DNA from: Kudoa neothunni
Lineage: Eukaryota > Cnidaria
NCBI GenBank assembly: GCA_964304625.1
Contig: OZ199839.1
Coordinates: forward strand, 3,038,001-3,102,000
Direction of reading: 5' to 3'
DNA length: 64,000 nucleotides
The notes below the pieces were generated by a model, which ran no database searches, had not been told where the DNA came from, and saw only the letters and a program-made list of their open reading frames with translations. Every line of letters begins with the position of its first letter. Within the stretch, counting starts at the first letter, position 1. The translations under genes were made by a program, and so were the position numbers. Below, piece after piece: positions 26,561-38,347 of this stretch.

Positions 26561-26969
26561 GATCGAAAGTGTTGTAGGTTATAAAAAATGAATCTCATAG
26601 AAATTAAAGAGAGATAAGGATTTGGGACAGTGGTAATTTCCCCAAAACGAGAATGTTTAGTGGATTAAACTCCCAAGCTACCGCAGAAAAATAACGCGAG
26701 GGATTACATGCTGCTATTCGTTGTGGTGCTTACAATGTTCATGGAGCCAGCCTGAATTTAACAGTCTAATAGACAACTTGACCAGGGGTTTTACCTTATG
26801 AAACGAATAAAATTTATTAATTGTTCTAAGATGTTTTCCGATTATTATCCTTTTCCTTGTCAATTAAATAGTTTCATATCAAACATCGTTATTATTATTA
26901 TCAGCAATTCATTGAGAGTATTAGGATGGTTGAAAAAAGTTAAGTTGAGTGTTGCAATCATCATCTAAG

Positions 26970-27605
26970 ATGGAGATGCGAGCAATTTTCCCATTCAAAA
27001 GCAACAACGCTGAAGAGCTTTCATTTGATAAGGGCGATATATTAGTGGTATCATAGCGTTGAAACATTAGGATGCATCAATTCTGTGGATAGGTGATCGA
27101 CCCTATGGATGGGGTATGGTACTATGCAAAATCGGAGAAAAATCAAGAAGGTTTTGTTCCATCCAATTATATCAATATACCCTACCAGTATATTTATATT
27201 TAATTATTATTTTGAATAATCCTTAAACATTAATAATAGATGGTTTCGTCCAGGCGTTACAAGGAACGATGCAGAAAGAGAGCTTGCTAATGGACAGCCG
27301 GGAGAATTTTTAGTTCGAGGTTCGAGTGTAAGGGGTAATTAAAATATATGCCTCCTTGTATTAACATATTTAATTAAAACCCAGGCGACTATGCTCTTTC
27401 AGTAGTCAAGTCGGTTAATATTTGTAAAATTTGAAATCATTATTTATTTAGTAAAAAATCGAAAGTTATCCATTTTAAAATAAAAAGGAAACAAGATGGT
27501 CTCTATTACCTCTGGGAGAATGGCTATAAATCTGTTAACAAATTGGTTTTGGATCACATTGGAAAAGAGCTATATCCTAGTTGTGAATTCATCCTTAATA
27601 ATTGA
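26970..27605 (+). CDS. Short SH3-SH2 adaptor protein (GRB2-like, without a C-terminal SH3)
   Basis: Five exons joined in frame by four introns of about 45-65 bp give a protein of about 146 residues. Residues 1-57 form an SH3 domain: AIFPF in place of ALYDY, then ELSFDKGDILV, a tryptophan at VWYYAK and the PSNYI end. Residues 59-~140 form an SH2 domain starting WFRPGV, with the phosphotyrosine-binding arginine in FLVRGSS, then DYALSVV and DGLYYLWENGYKSVNKLV. Order and spacing match GRB2/Drk, which links activated receptor tyrosine kinases to Ras exchange factors at the membrane. The reading frame stops at TGA 27603-27605 directly after the SH2 domain, and I found no second SH3 in the following 500 bp. 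Start: the ATG at 26970 opens the SH3 domain exactly as in GRB2. Role inferred: a minimal docking adaptor, or a negative competitor of a full-length GRB2 elsewhere in the genome. Confidence 0.82.
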
Positions 27606-28482
27606 TACTCTCAAAATATTTGAATTTAATACAAATTATTCCCAAGTCTTGCAAAATATATATTCTTTTTTTATTATTTGTCTGTTCCAACTGGTTAACA
27701 AATTACACTCTCGAGAGTATTATGTTTGGTTATATTGAATGGAAATTGAGCTGTGTGTTTTTATATTGTTATAAAATACATTTTAAGTAAGTTAAAATGG
27801 AATAATGTTTTTTGGGGTATAGTCATGTATTATTGATTTATTTCGCCGAACTGTTCAACAGGGATTGTCACTTCAGTATTTCCCTGAATATATGACAAAT
27901 CTTATATTCTTTTGTTACTAAGGGGCGTTAGATCTTATTTTTGAGGAAGGTCTTTATATGTAACATAAAAAAAAATTTCATATGGATTATTAGCAAATAT
28001 AACGGACATTTAAAAAGACTTAAAGTGGATAGATATAATAATATTTACATTGAGTAAAAGATATGGAGTATGTAATTTGATGAGTGTTCACTTTTTCTTT
28101 CAAAATAAAGATAAAATGGCAATCGAATCAAAAACTCTACATGTTTAATTAGTATTTTACTAGATTTTATACAAAAAACTAGGGTTGCACCGATGCCACT
28201 TTTTTTTAAAACGAGTACGAATACTCCAAATTTCAGTACTTGTCGATACTGATACCATGTTCTGCATATTCCCATATTTTAAATTTCAATTGTTTTAGAC
28301 GTTTGTTGTATTCTAATGAGATTACGCCAACATTTTTAATCATTCAAAAACAGTTTTATTTCTCTAAAATTTGCTGATTTTACTTAATAAGGGAACCTAA
28401 TAGGTTGTGGTAATGGTAAAGTATAATACACCTAAAAAAATCCTCTTTCGCATGTTTTATCGCATTTCTTTTTTCACAATTC
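27606..28482. other. spacer, no gene seen
   Basis: AT-rich. At about 28184 a segment starting TAGGGTTGCACCGATGCC resembles a hAT or related terminal inverted repeat, but no matching partner was found. No third domain of the SH3-SH2 gene could be read here. Confidence 0.4.
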
Positions 28483-29605
28483 TTGATAATAAAGTGAAAG
28501 AATACTGTGAGCAACAATTTAGCTCAAAATAATAACCTCAAAATTTTAATAATCTTTCATTCCGAACGCTGTCGGGGTCGGATACACGTGTAATCTCCAT
28601 CTTTTTCAGCAAAGATTGAATTATTTTGTTTCTTTCTTAGCTATTAATTCAAAAGTTATTTATTATTACTATTTAGATTTTTTACTATTGATATATAACA
28701 ATTTTATTCAAACTAACTTTAAAAATAAACTTTTTGCAAATTTTACAAAAATATCTCACGTTTCATTTTAATAAAATACTTTGTAAACTTTTGAATATAA
28801 ATATTAATGTAGTAAGATTTGTTTTGGTTTATAATTTTTTTTCTTAAATTTTTTATTAGAAATTAAGAAATTATCCAGTTTTTATTATTAAAATTTAGGA
28901 ACCTAATTTTTAAAATTGATTACATTCATTTTCTTATGTTTAAGTATGTGAGAAACATTTTTAAAAAAATTGTTAACTGTATTTTTATTGTTTTGTAAAT
29001 TGTTTTATATGCCAAAATTTCCTAACAAACAATTTGGCCCATATACACGAATTGAGAATATTACATTATGTAAACAAAATATGTTAACTAGGGTTATTGT
29101 TTTTATCGGTACACATATAATTGACTAAAATTAATAATTTTGAAGAAATAACAATTTTTTCGTGTACCGAATGTTATACTAAACACATATGTAAGAATTA
29201 CTCTAAAAAGTAATAATTTCCTATAATCTGCCTTAAGTTATTTCATCATTGAAAATGAATGTTGATTAATTATTGAAAAAACTCATCAGCTCCAAGAAAA
29301 TTAAGAAAATATATTTTGAGAGAACGTGGTTGTCTTTTAGCCTTTAAACAATTCATTCTTAAAACATATAAAACCTGTACAATTAAATTTGATATCGTAA
29401 AATTTATGTTTATATGGTAAATAATATGAAATAGAACCAAATTACGAATGATTATCAGAACGAATTAGAGATCAGTTCAATGTTTGTTGAAAAAAGATGG
29501 AGATTACACGTGTATCCGACTGCGTTCGGATGAAAAATTCTTAAATTTTGAAAGTTATTATTTGGGGCTAAATTTTTGTCCACCATATTCTTTTATTTTA
29601 TCGGC
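28483..29605. mobile_element. non-autonomous inverted-repeat element (foldback or MITE type)
   Basis: Two arms of about 135-140 bp in inverted orientation (28483-28625 and 29470-29605) flank about 845 bp of AT-rich non-coding DNA. The most conserved part, GGATACACGTGTAATCTCC on the left arm, is exact in inverted orientation on the right. Similarity extends outward through CCGAACGC, TTTCAT, AAAATTT and AATAATAAC blocks. No transposase reading frame is inside and no clean target duplication was seen, so superfamily and exact termini are undecided. Confidence 0.6.
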
Positions 29606-29945
29606 GGGACTAATGAATATTGCAAACCTAATGTTTTTTGTATTTCTCAATGGTGAAATCTGTAAGATTTATAAAAATGTAAGAATAATTTTAAAGAGCC
29701 AATTTAAAGATATCTTGATATATTTTAATGTAATTTGACACATTATTCTTCATTATACGCTGGTTTTAAAAAAAGCAATTTTATTGGTATGGGGGAAACC
29801 CTACTAAAAACTAGCTCAGGAATATTAATAGGTCTTATTTTTAAGGTAGGTCTCATAATCGGGGGAATTTGTTAGTTTGTTATAATCTGCAATATTTAAT
29901 TATTTGGAGCCTACGGACACACTCTTATGCTCTCACTCTCTAAAG
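29606..29945. other. spacer between two transposons
   Basis: AT-rich sequence between the inverted-repeat element and the hAT element. No gene, tRNA or convincing repeat seen. Confidence 0.5.
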
Positions 29946-32900
29946 CAGGGATTCCAACTGGGGGTAAATTGTTGAACATCATAATTGAATATAAAAATTT
30001 CATTTATAGTAAAACTAATTCCTTACGACAATGAAACGAGTTTTAAAAAATTTATTTTTATTCAATCAGCAACGGAAAATGTATTTTTGCACATTCACAG
30101 TAAACAGAATTTTAATCATATGATCATCACCAACTCAAATCTGTTAAAATTTTGTCATATCGAAGAAACGTACATATCTGGGCCCGTATATACAGTATGG
30201 GTTTGATCTAATTGTTGTGAACGGGATCGGGAAACCTCAATGTGTTTTGTGTTCAATGATCCCGGGAAACGGTTCTATGAGACCTTCGATTCTAAAGCAG
30301 CACCTAGAATCCGTACATCTTACTCATGCATCTGATGATCGAGCTAAATTTGAGGTACGTAGGATTAGATTTAGAACCGCAAGGACATCGCCAATACTTG
30401 ATTTCATGTCAGAGAAAAAAAACAATGTTTACAGCGTCCTATTACGTAGCACAACGTATCGTGAAAGCAAAGAAACCTCACGACATTGGTGAGAATCTTA
30501 TTTAACCTTGTATCCTAGATATGGTGAAGCTGGTATGCGGTGAAGAAGCACGGACGAAAATTCAAGCCACTCTGCTCTCTAATAATACAATTCAACGACG
30601 AATTTGCGAAATGTCCCAAGATATTTGTGACCAGATTGTTGGAGAAATCAAATTCAGCAGAACGAAAATTTCATTGCAACTAGATGAATCCTATGATGTA
30701 TCCAATTTTCCACAATTTATTGTTTTTGCTAGATACATAAGTGGAAATGTTTTAAAAAATGAATTTTTATTCTGCGATAACTTGGAGAAGACCACCAAAG
30801 CTGCCGATGCAATAAAAAAAATACAAGATTTTGTTGAAAGGCGCAGTCTTACTTGGGAAATGGTTGGGTCAGTCTGTACTGACGGAGCTCCAGCTATGAT
30901 GAGAGTAAGATCAGGTTTCACCGCGCTTGTTAAACAAAAAGCCCCAAATATGATAACAACACATTGTAGTCTTCACAGATATACTTTGGCTTCAATAACT
31001 CTTCCTAAAAACCTAAAAATTGTTATGGACAAAGTCGTCGAGACCGTGAACTCCGTTCAAGCCAGAGCATCGAATCACCGCTTGTTTAAAACATTTTTTG
31101 AAGAGGAGGACTCTGAACATACCGTGTTTTTGAGCCTCATACTGAATTAGAAATTTTTCTTCGCGAGCGCGATTCAGATATATTTAATCACCTCAATCAA
31201 ATAAATAATAAACTTCAAGGAAAAGTAATAACTATTGTGGAAGCATGAGATATTATGACAGGTTTACAATCAAAACTAGATTTATGGACACGGAGGGTTT
31301 TACAAAATAACTTAGCAAATTTTCCAATCTAAGACGAATTCAAAAATAACAAAGTTGTTTCAATTTCTGTAGTTAATGAAGAAATCGCCGAGCAGTTAGA
31401 AATGTTGAGGAATCAATTTAATGATTACTTTTCCAAAGATATGCTTCCGACCGAGAAATAGATTTTGAGATCCTTTTCTACTTTATCATCAGAAATAGAT
31501 GATAGTGATCCTGCAAAAGACGTACTGATTGATATTCAATCTTCTTCTATTTTCAAAAATGAATTTCCACGTCTCACCCATTATGCCTTTTTACCTTGGT
31601 GAATCAGGATTTTCAGCACTGGTAACAATGAAAACAAATGCCAGGAATCGCTTGAGCATTAGGATGATATTAGAATAGCATTTTTTCAACAAGCCCGAGA
31701 ATAGACAGACTAATTTCTTCAATTAATGAACGATATTCTCACTAAAAATAATCTTGGTCTATATGTATTGCTTTGTTCTTTCTTTAAATTTGGTGCTAAG
31801 TATTTTTTAGTGTATTTGAATATGTTATTAAAAACACTCCCTACTACTTTTACTTTTCAATTATATTGAAATATTCGGTGCGGAAATAATATAAGATTTC
31901 TTTTCTCATGGTCTCTTTTCTGTTTTTATCATGGATATATAAGCTCTTCACTGCATTGCTACACTGAACATATTCTAATTTTTACGATGGCTACACATTA
32001 AACTTCACTCATTCCAGGGTTATATCTTAGAAAATACAAGTTTTGGGATAAAAGTTGAGTTTAAATAAGAAATCAATTTTCAATTCCTAAAAAGGATACT
32101 TAAAAAAATTATGTTGGCATTAATATTTGAGATTTTTGTTGGTAGGGAAATAACTTCACCAAAAAATTAGACATAAAAATAAATGAGATTTAATAATTAT
32201 GAAGTAGTTTCCTATTTCGCAACTTGGTCGGTAATAAATTAGCAATAAAGAAACAGTGAATTTGCATTGAAAATCTCAACTTTATATATCTAACAATCTA
32301 TTTTATTCTTTAAGCCCTCGAATATTTTTATTGCTTATTTAATTATTTAAGTAGTTTTAGAACTTATTCTTAAAGACAAAATGAAACATTGTGTGTTTCA
32401 TTATTTTTCCAGATTATATCCGATATATTATTACATAATACTGAGTTTTTTCAACAAAATATTTATTTTGAACATATTTAAGTTTTCAATATCGAGAAAA
32501 ATCATAGTTTTGATTAATTAAAACACCATTTGATATTATGTATTACTAAAGGTAATATATTGGTTTTAACCGCTAATGGCGCCATAAAAACAAAACAGTT
32601 TAATGATTTTTTATATCTTTTAAAATTAAAAACCATATATTTATTGTAATTATTAAGATATATTTATAAAAAATAATTGCTCATTTGTTAGGTGAGTAAT
32701 AATTTATTCGTGCTTACAAAAGTATGCAAATATACTTATGCGTATTTATAAGCACAGTATGTTACTACTTACCTAGTTCTGGATTGTGTGACGTCATCTC
32801 TATCCATCCTACATTCGCTTGAGCTACATTAAAGCACTTAGTTCCCATTAGTTATTATTGTGTAATTAGTATTGGTTTTGCTATTTGCGCAACGTCTAAT

Positions 32901-33028
32901 TTTGGCGACGATTCAAGCAAGCTTACATCATTAAAAAGATATTTAGTGCTATTTGACGTACTAAAATGGAACAGACCCCCGTTATCGGTTAAAGGGGTAA
33001 ATGGCGCAAAATCGGTTGGGAATCCCTG
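29946..33028 (+). mobile_element. hAT DNA transposon, about 3.1 kb, decayed
   Basis: Left end CAGGGATTCCAACTGGGGG (29946) and right end, in reverse complement, CAGGGATTCCCAACCG (to 33028) form terminal inverted repeats of the hAT type. The flanking 8-mers CTCTAAAG and TTCAAAAA agree at 5 of 8 positions, as expected of an old 8-bp target duplication. A BED-finger and transposase coding region lies inside on the plus strand. hAT elements cut and paste with an RNase H-fold transposase. The reading frame is interrupted by several stops, so this copy cannot make a full transposase. Confidence 0.8.
30217..31690 (+). pseudogene. hAT transposase (BED-finger, ZBED5/FAM200-like), broken
   Basis: The first open segment (30217-30492) contains a BED-type zinc finger (CVLCSMIPG...LKQHLESVH). 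The second (30521-31150, 209 codons) has the transposase core, including SLQLDESYDVSNF, CTDGAPAMM and HCSLHRYTLAS. These are typical of the hAT lineage that gave rise to vertebrate ZBED5 and FAM200. After the stop at 31148 the homologous frame continues to about 31690 (EIFLRERDSDIFNHLNQ, then SFSTLSSEIDDSDP) but is closed by several in-frame stops. The break between the BED finger and the core may be an intron or a frameshift. It lies wholly inside the terminal repeats of the 29946-33028 element. Confidence 0.8.
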
Positions 33029-33208
33029 TTCAAAAATATTAGAAATAATTTAATAAAGCCCCCAATTAGTCCTGCCTCATTATTACGACCCGTAATAATA
33101 AGCGCTTCCTAGATTTTGGTGTATCAGTTAATTGTAATATGTCTATTTTTATTATTACGAATGATAAAAAATGTCATACATATAAGTCAAAATGAAGGAC
33201 TTCAACCC

Positions 33209-34243
33209 TCTAAGTATAATTGGGGTCTTTTGGACCCCAAGCGATATTAGTTATGAATTTTCTACCACATTAATTTATGAGAAGTTTCACTAATTAAAAA
33301 ACTCTTTCATTACATAGAAAAAAAGTTTCCAACGATTTTTTTTCATCAAATTATCCAAAATGTTTGGGAAGCTTCGAAAAAATTCTATCGACTAAATATA
33401 TTTTTATTGCATGAATATCATAATAGTAATTACTCCGATACCGAGTCTTCAGATTTATTTTCTTGGTTTCATGATTATTTATCGTTAGAAAAGTTTGATA
33501 TTGATATAGATATACAAATTAACTCATTAATACACAAGAACGGAATGTTATGTACGCCATTATTTTAAAATATAACAATATTTTAGGGTGGTAAAATTTT
33601 TGGTGATAAATGGGTCGAATTGGATTGGTTCATTAACCGTTTATTTCTGATGGGATATCACAGGGATAACTGAGAATTGGTTAAAGAGATATTTGGGCTA
33701 GAATAAGGAAAGATATATCATGATTTATTCTCATGACATAAATTTATCCAGATAATGTGAGTTTCACATTTTGATGGTATGGGAAATATTGAGGTAACAA
33801 AATAATCGGGAAATTTTTGGCACGTTGGTGAACTACGACATATTTAGGGGGTTTTCACCCTAATGAACATTTCAAATGTATCTATGTTACCTGTTTTATG
33901 CAATAGTTTATGTCTATGCCAGGATTATGTATGATGTTTTTTGATCACTATAGGTGCAACTCAAATAAAGAATTAATTTTATTAGATTAGCCGAATTTTA
34001 AGGTATGTTTATAGAAAATATGTGATCTCAAGAGTAATACATACGTATACGCTGTGGTTAAAATATTTCTTCATCATTTTCACACAATATTGCATGATGT
34101 CATTTATGAAATTACTGAATATATAATCTATAAAATATTTTAAAAACTTCTAAAAATACACATTACTATTTTTTCAAATAAAAACGTGTGGTCTTTTAGA
34201 TTCCAATTATACTTGGAGGGTGGAAATTTTCATGTGACTTAGA
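33209..34243 (+). mobile_element. piggyBac-like element remnant
   Basis: The left end CCCTCTAAGTATAATTGG (33209) recurs inverted near the right end as CCCTCCAAGTATAATTGG, and the outermost right bases read CCTTCTAAGT next to a TTAA at about 34243. This is the piggyBac pattern of short terminal repeats, subterminal repeats and TTAA target sites; the left target reads TTCA. Inside, one frame near 33410-33570 (SDTESSDLFSWF) resembles the acidic N-terminus of piggyBac transposases. The rest is too decayed to read. Superfamily assignment is moderate. Confidence 0.5.
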
Positions 34244-34671
34244 AGGTTAATAGTGAAACTTAAGCACACTTTTAATCTCGAATCTAAAATTTCCTTATCA
34301 AACCCTTTAGATACTCTCATCGAAACTGGTTTAGGAATGAATACTGCAATATAAGTCATAGAGAACAAAAGCATATAATAAAGCTATTAATACTTAATAT
34401 TAGTAGTTATAATAGAAACAGAATCTTTAAAAACAACAATATAGATGAAAATAGTTCAAATAAGTAGAACAGGTTGATAGGCCGAATGAGGGAGTAGTTA
34501 AAGTGAACGCATATGAGTAGGATAGCCGTGTGAAATCATCAAACCGTAGTAGACGAAATAAGATATAAAAATTAACTAAAGTCAACCAACTATATAAATC
34601 AATCCATAAGAAACCTCACAATCGTACCAAATTCATTAATATTTTAATATGAGAGTTTTTGAAGTGGACGA
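34244..34671. other. spacer between piggyBac remnant and CAPZB
   Basis: AT-rich. It includes the presumed 3' untranslated region of CAPZB to the right. No other feature seen. Confidence 0.5.
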
Positions 34672-37475
34672 CTATTGTGACTTTTTAACACTAAGGCGTG
34701 CACTGAGATCTGAGGCAACATCTTTCCATTTGGCCATCTCGGCAATATTTCCACTGGACCTACAAATAAACAATACATCAATAACAACAAACACAAAGAG
34801 AAGCCAATTAATTGTGCAGCAATTATTTCAAGCAAAAACTCAACAATAACAGTCGAATATTCACCTCAATGAGCCACGGATATCTTTAATTTTTCCAAAG
34901 TACACCTCGGCCATAGTTTGTCTCATTCTATTCTCCATATCTTCGATCATTCGACCGATAAATTCCAAATGAGTGTTTTCGTTTGTGACAGTGGCTGGCA
35001 TTTGTGATTGGCGAGTCAGGTTACCTCCAAGATTTAGCGTACCGTTGTCAGAGTTGTTCTACAAACACACACATGAATAGTATCAACCTCCAAATCAATC
35101 CTATTGATACTTGAAGCCAGAGCATAATGTTTGATGTGAGTTGAATATTACATTTGATAGTGGAACCAGATTTTTTCTCCTAATTATCATGGTTGGCAGT
35201 TAACAAATCGGTTATAATTAAATCCAAAAAAAGTCCACTTACATCGACCTCGAATACGTGTAATGAATCCCAACATCCTTGAATTTTTTTGGATCCTTCG
35301 CCGCCTATACATCGAAAAATTGATATAAAAATAGGCTCATTGTTAAAGCTGATGCTGAAAATTATTGAATGACCCCCTAACAATTAAAAAAAATGCAAGT
35401 AACTATTAGCACGATAAATGATATTCAGATGGCATTAGTTTTGACTATATTTAATTATTTCTGGTCTTTAAGAGCGAAATAGTGGGTTAGAAATAATTCA
35501 GTATAGCAGATTCTAAAACATTAAATTTACAAACAGCTTGTAAGTAGGAGTTGTTGAGATTAAAAATCCCCGAAAATTTTTATGATAAAAATTGCGCTCA
35601 ATACTCATTACATAGCAAATTAATTGTAAAAACCAATCCATAATATCCTGAATTCGAATTATATACACATCACATGTATATGTATGAAACATCCATTACA
35701 GTTCAACCTCGATTATCCGGAAAATTTGGGCCGGCGATTTTCTTTTTTGATAATCGAACATAAAGCATCGCGCACACATTAAAATTCCACCGAAAGGATT
35801 GTTTATTTAATTTATAATTGATTTTCACTATTTATTAAGTAAAATGTTTAACTTCTGCAACGTAGATTGAAAATATTGGCATATCTATTAACCAAGAATA
35901 TGAATATTTGAAAGAAGAAACAGCGCAAAATAATAGGAGAAAAACACGTCTCTAACAGAGTGCACTACTTTTAAAAATAATCGAACATTTATCGACGCGT
36001 AATTTCAATAAAATCCAAACAAAATTTAAACTATCTTCCGGATAATCGAACCTCGATTGTACCTTGATTTTTACGCGCCTAAGCATCACATGTATGAGAC
36101 ATCAATTAATCCTCAAAACTATTTCCTATGGGCTCATTTAAGTCACAACTGGCTCCCACATTACTGATTGGAGAGGGTCAACCTTTATTCTTTACAAAGA
36201 ATAAAACTCTCTAATTTCTAACAGGTGGAATGAATGTTAAACTAAATAATAACAGAGAATATCCAATGAGAATGCATCAACTCCAAGTAGTTGCCCACAA
36301 CTACTTTTCGACATTCTATATTAATTCTTTTCTCTTGTAGAAGAGTAGAAAACGAGAAAAGTCGTTTTCTCAATTGAAATAACATTGAAAAATCTAGATT
36401 GGTTTGAATTAAAAGTTGTTGTTCATTCTGTACACACTATCATTGTGTAAAATATGTGAAATAATAGTTATGGATTTAAATAATCAAATACTCGTCAACT
36501 TTCGGCGCTTCAAATAAGAAACAAGGTACCATAATTATGTGTGTTGGGATTAACGAAATACTCCGAAATTTGACCCAGATTAATTTAAATCGCATAGTTA
36601 TTTTTTCAATATTCCAACCCAAATAAACAAATTGTTAAACTAAAATAATTAAACCTAAAATTTGTTCTAGGAATTAAGGTGTTAAATTATCTATGAAATT
36701 TAAGAATATTTAATTCTCAATTTAAAAATTACATGCGCCAGCAAAATTTCAATAGAGGGTCAACGCAGGTTACCGTCTTCAATTGTGTATAAATTACTTT
36801 TCTTTATCAGAACCACGCCAGCAAAACCTCCATCAACGTCCCACAAATACACAGAAGAGATACCTCCCTCGTAGTAACTACAATCACAACAACCCCATTA
36901 CAAATGCCAAGTCCCAACAGCGTGAATACACAACAACAACAACAACAACAAATAGAAAAGAAGATACAGTTCTCGGTATTGGTTGAATGCAGTATTGGCT
37001 TCGATTTCCAACTTTCGCAGTCGATCGGATGGAACAGCTCCGTCGCTTAATGGAGGGTCGTATTGGTTGCTCCATGGCGATCTAAGAACAATCATCTACA
37101 TCCAACCACCAAATCCAATCACCTATAGGAGTCACCATCTCTGTTGTAATCGCAAAGAAGATATTGTCGTTGGGTTTCCTTACAAAGTGACACTTTAAGG
37201 GGTTGATCAACTGTGGCCAACAAATCTTCCATCAAATCTTCAGGTGCCTATCATCAAAAAGGGATAAATTAATCGGCATTACCCAACTATGTATTTGTAG
37301 GCGATATAAAAATTCGAAAGTAGTTACGAGTTGAATCAGATCGGAGAGATTTTTTTCCACATTCTGTGGCGGCATTCTTCTCATTAGATCCAAACAGCAA
37401 TCTAATCGCTTATTTTGTTTCGACTAGAAAACATCATGTTAAATTATCGGCGCAACCGAACACCAAATTTACCAT
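34672..37475 (-). CDS. CAPZB: F-actin capping protein subunit beta
   Basis: Nine exons on the minus strand assemble in frame to about 276 residues (human 272-277), from ATG 37475-37473 to TAG at 34674-34672. With the alpha subunit it caps the barbed ends of actin filaments, including in dynactin. The order matches the family throughout: [110 protein letters not shown], and [14 protein letters not shown] before the C-terminal actin-binding tentacle. The first exon is only the ATG, followed directly by an intron. Most introns are about 50-100 bp. One, 35305-36797, is 1.49 kb and carries a pogo-like MITE and a dispersed repeat. The intron at about 36880-36970 contains a CAA/TTG trinucleotide run (36931-36951). 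No lesion seen; probably functional. Confidence 0.95.
35440..35660. repeat. dispersed repeat family, longest copy
   Basis: The left half matches 19196-19290 in reverse complement; the right half matches 26060-26170 and 4075-4160. It includes the palindrome-like pair AATTATTTCT and AGAAATAATT. It lies in the long CAPZB intron. Confidence 0.55.
35699..36059. mobile_element. pogo/Tigger-like MITE in a CAPZB intron
   Basis: 361 bp flanked by TA on both sides. The left end, CAGTTCAACCTCGATTATCC, and the right end in reverse complement, CAATCGAGGTTCGATTATCC, share TCGATTATCCGGAA and most of the outer bases. Ends beginning CAGT-AACCTCGATTATCCGG and a TA target are characteristic of pogo/Tigger-derived MITEs. 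It has no coding capacity. The sequences just outside both ends share CATCACATGTAT and ATGA-ACATC blocks, so it may have landed in a pre-existing repeat. Confidence 0.65.
36931..36951. repeat. CAA trinucleotide microsatellite
   Basis: Seven CAA units on the plus strand, inside a short intron of CAPZB rather than in its coding sequence. Confidence 0.9.
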
Positions 37476-38347
37476 ATTGAGATGAAGATTCGAGGAAATT
37501 TAATCAAAAACTGTGGTGTTGTAAAGGGTATGCTCAACGGAAGACCAAATATCTCTAACCGAACCTAAATGTATAGAGAGTGATTAGAATTGTGTTTGTT
37601 TTGTAGAGTGGCAGTCATTTGAACTACCACCCCAATTCAATTATCATAATAGTCGACGAATTGGCATTATAAATTCTCGTATCCTAACAGATCTCACTGA
37701 AAACCTACTTGAATAATGTGAACGCAGATCCAAAGGAACCAACAATCCCTATATCCAAAATCTTAGTCGGTTTCAGTTGGTATATATCGGAATCAAAATA
37801 AGCTTATCAAGATAATGTTAATATCGTTAAACTTATTGTGTGTGTGAGCTGAGAGTTGATATAGGGTGTGAATAGTTAGATATCGTGAGGCAGGTAGATT
37901 GCTTTTGGTACTGATTAGACAGCGAATAACACCAACCATTGAGTAATACCAACGAAATAATTGTGATAATCCCCTTGTATTGTATCGACTGAATCTATCA
38001 TATATAAATGATGAATATTTTATTTGTTGGATTTTCATTTATTGTTAACCAAAAATTGTAATAAATGCAATCAGATTGTTTTCTCCATCCCAATCCGACT
38101 ATCATTCCTACTATAGCGATAATGCGATTACGAATAAAACACAGTGTTATGAACCTTGTATTGCTGTTCTAATATATTTTTATGAACTAAATAAAGTAGC
38201 TATCATCATAAATCATAAATATGCTAGTTGGTTTTTAAAACTAAATATTCCTCGTTAAATCTACTCTCAACATAGCAGATTCTTGATTTTATCTACCGAA
38301 CCTAACGAGGACAAAGTTTGACGGAGTGTGATAAAAGATGATGCTGT

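Larger units (their letters stand above)
25641..26969. other. spacer with repeat and SINE-like sequence
   Basis: Between the Gypsy fossil and the SH3-SH2 gene. It contains a dispersed-repeat copy (26060-26170) and a tRNA-like segment (26300-26560). No supported coding exon. The promoter of the SH3-SH2 gene should lie just left of 26970. Confidence 0.45.

Noticed and set aside
29484-29738. 84-codon plus-strand open frame at the right arm of the inverted repeat
   Set aside because: It starts inside the repeat arm, has no homology, and the same sequence on the left arm is not open.
36931-36951. polyglutamine-coding CAA repeat
   Set aside because: It lies inside a CAPZB intron on the strand opposite the gene and is not translated.
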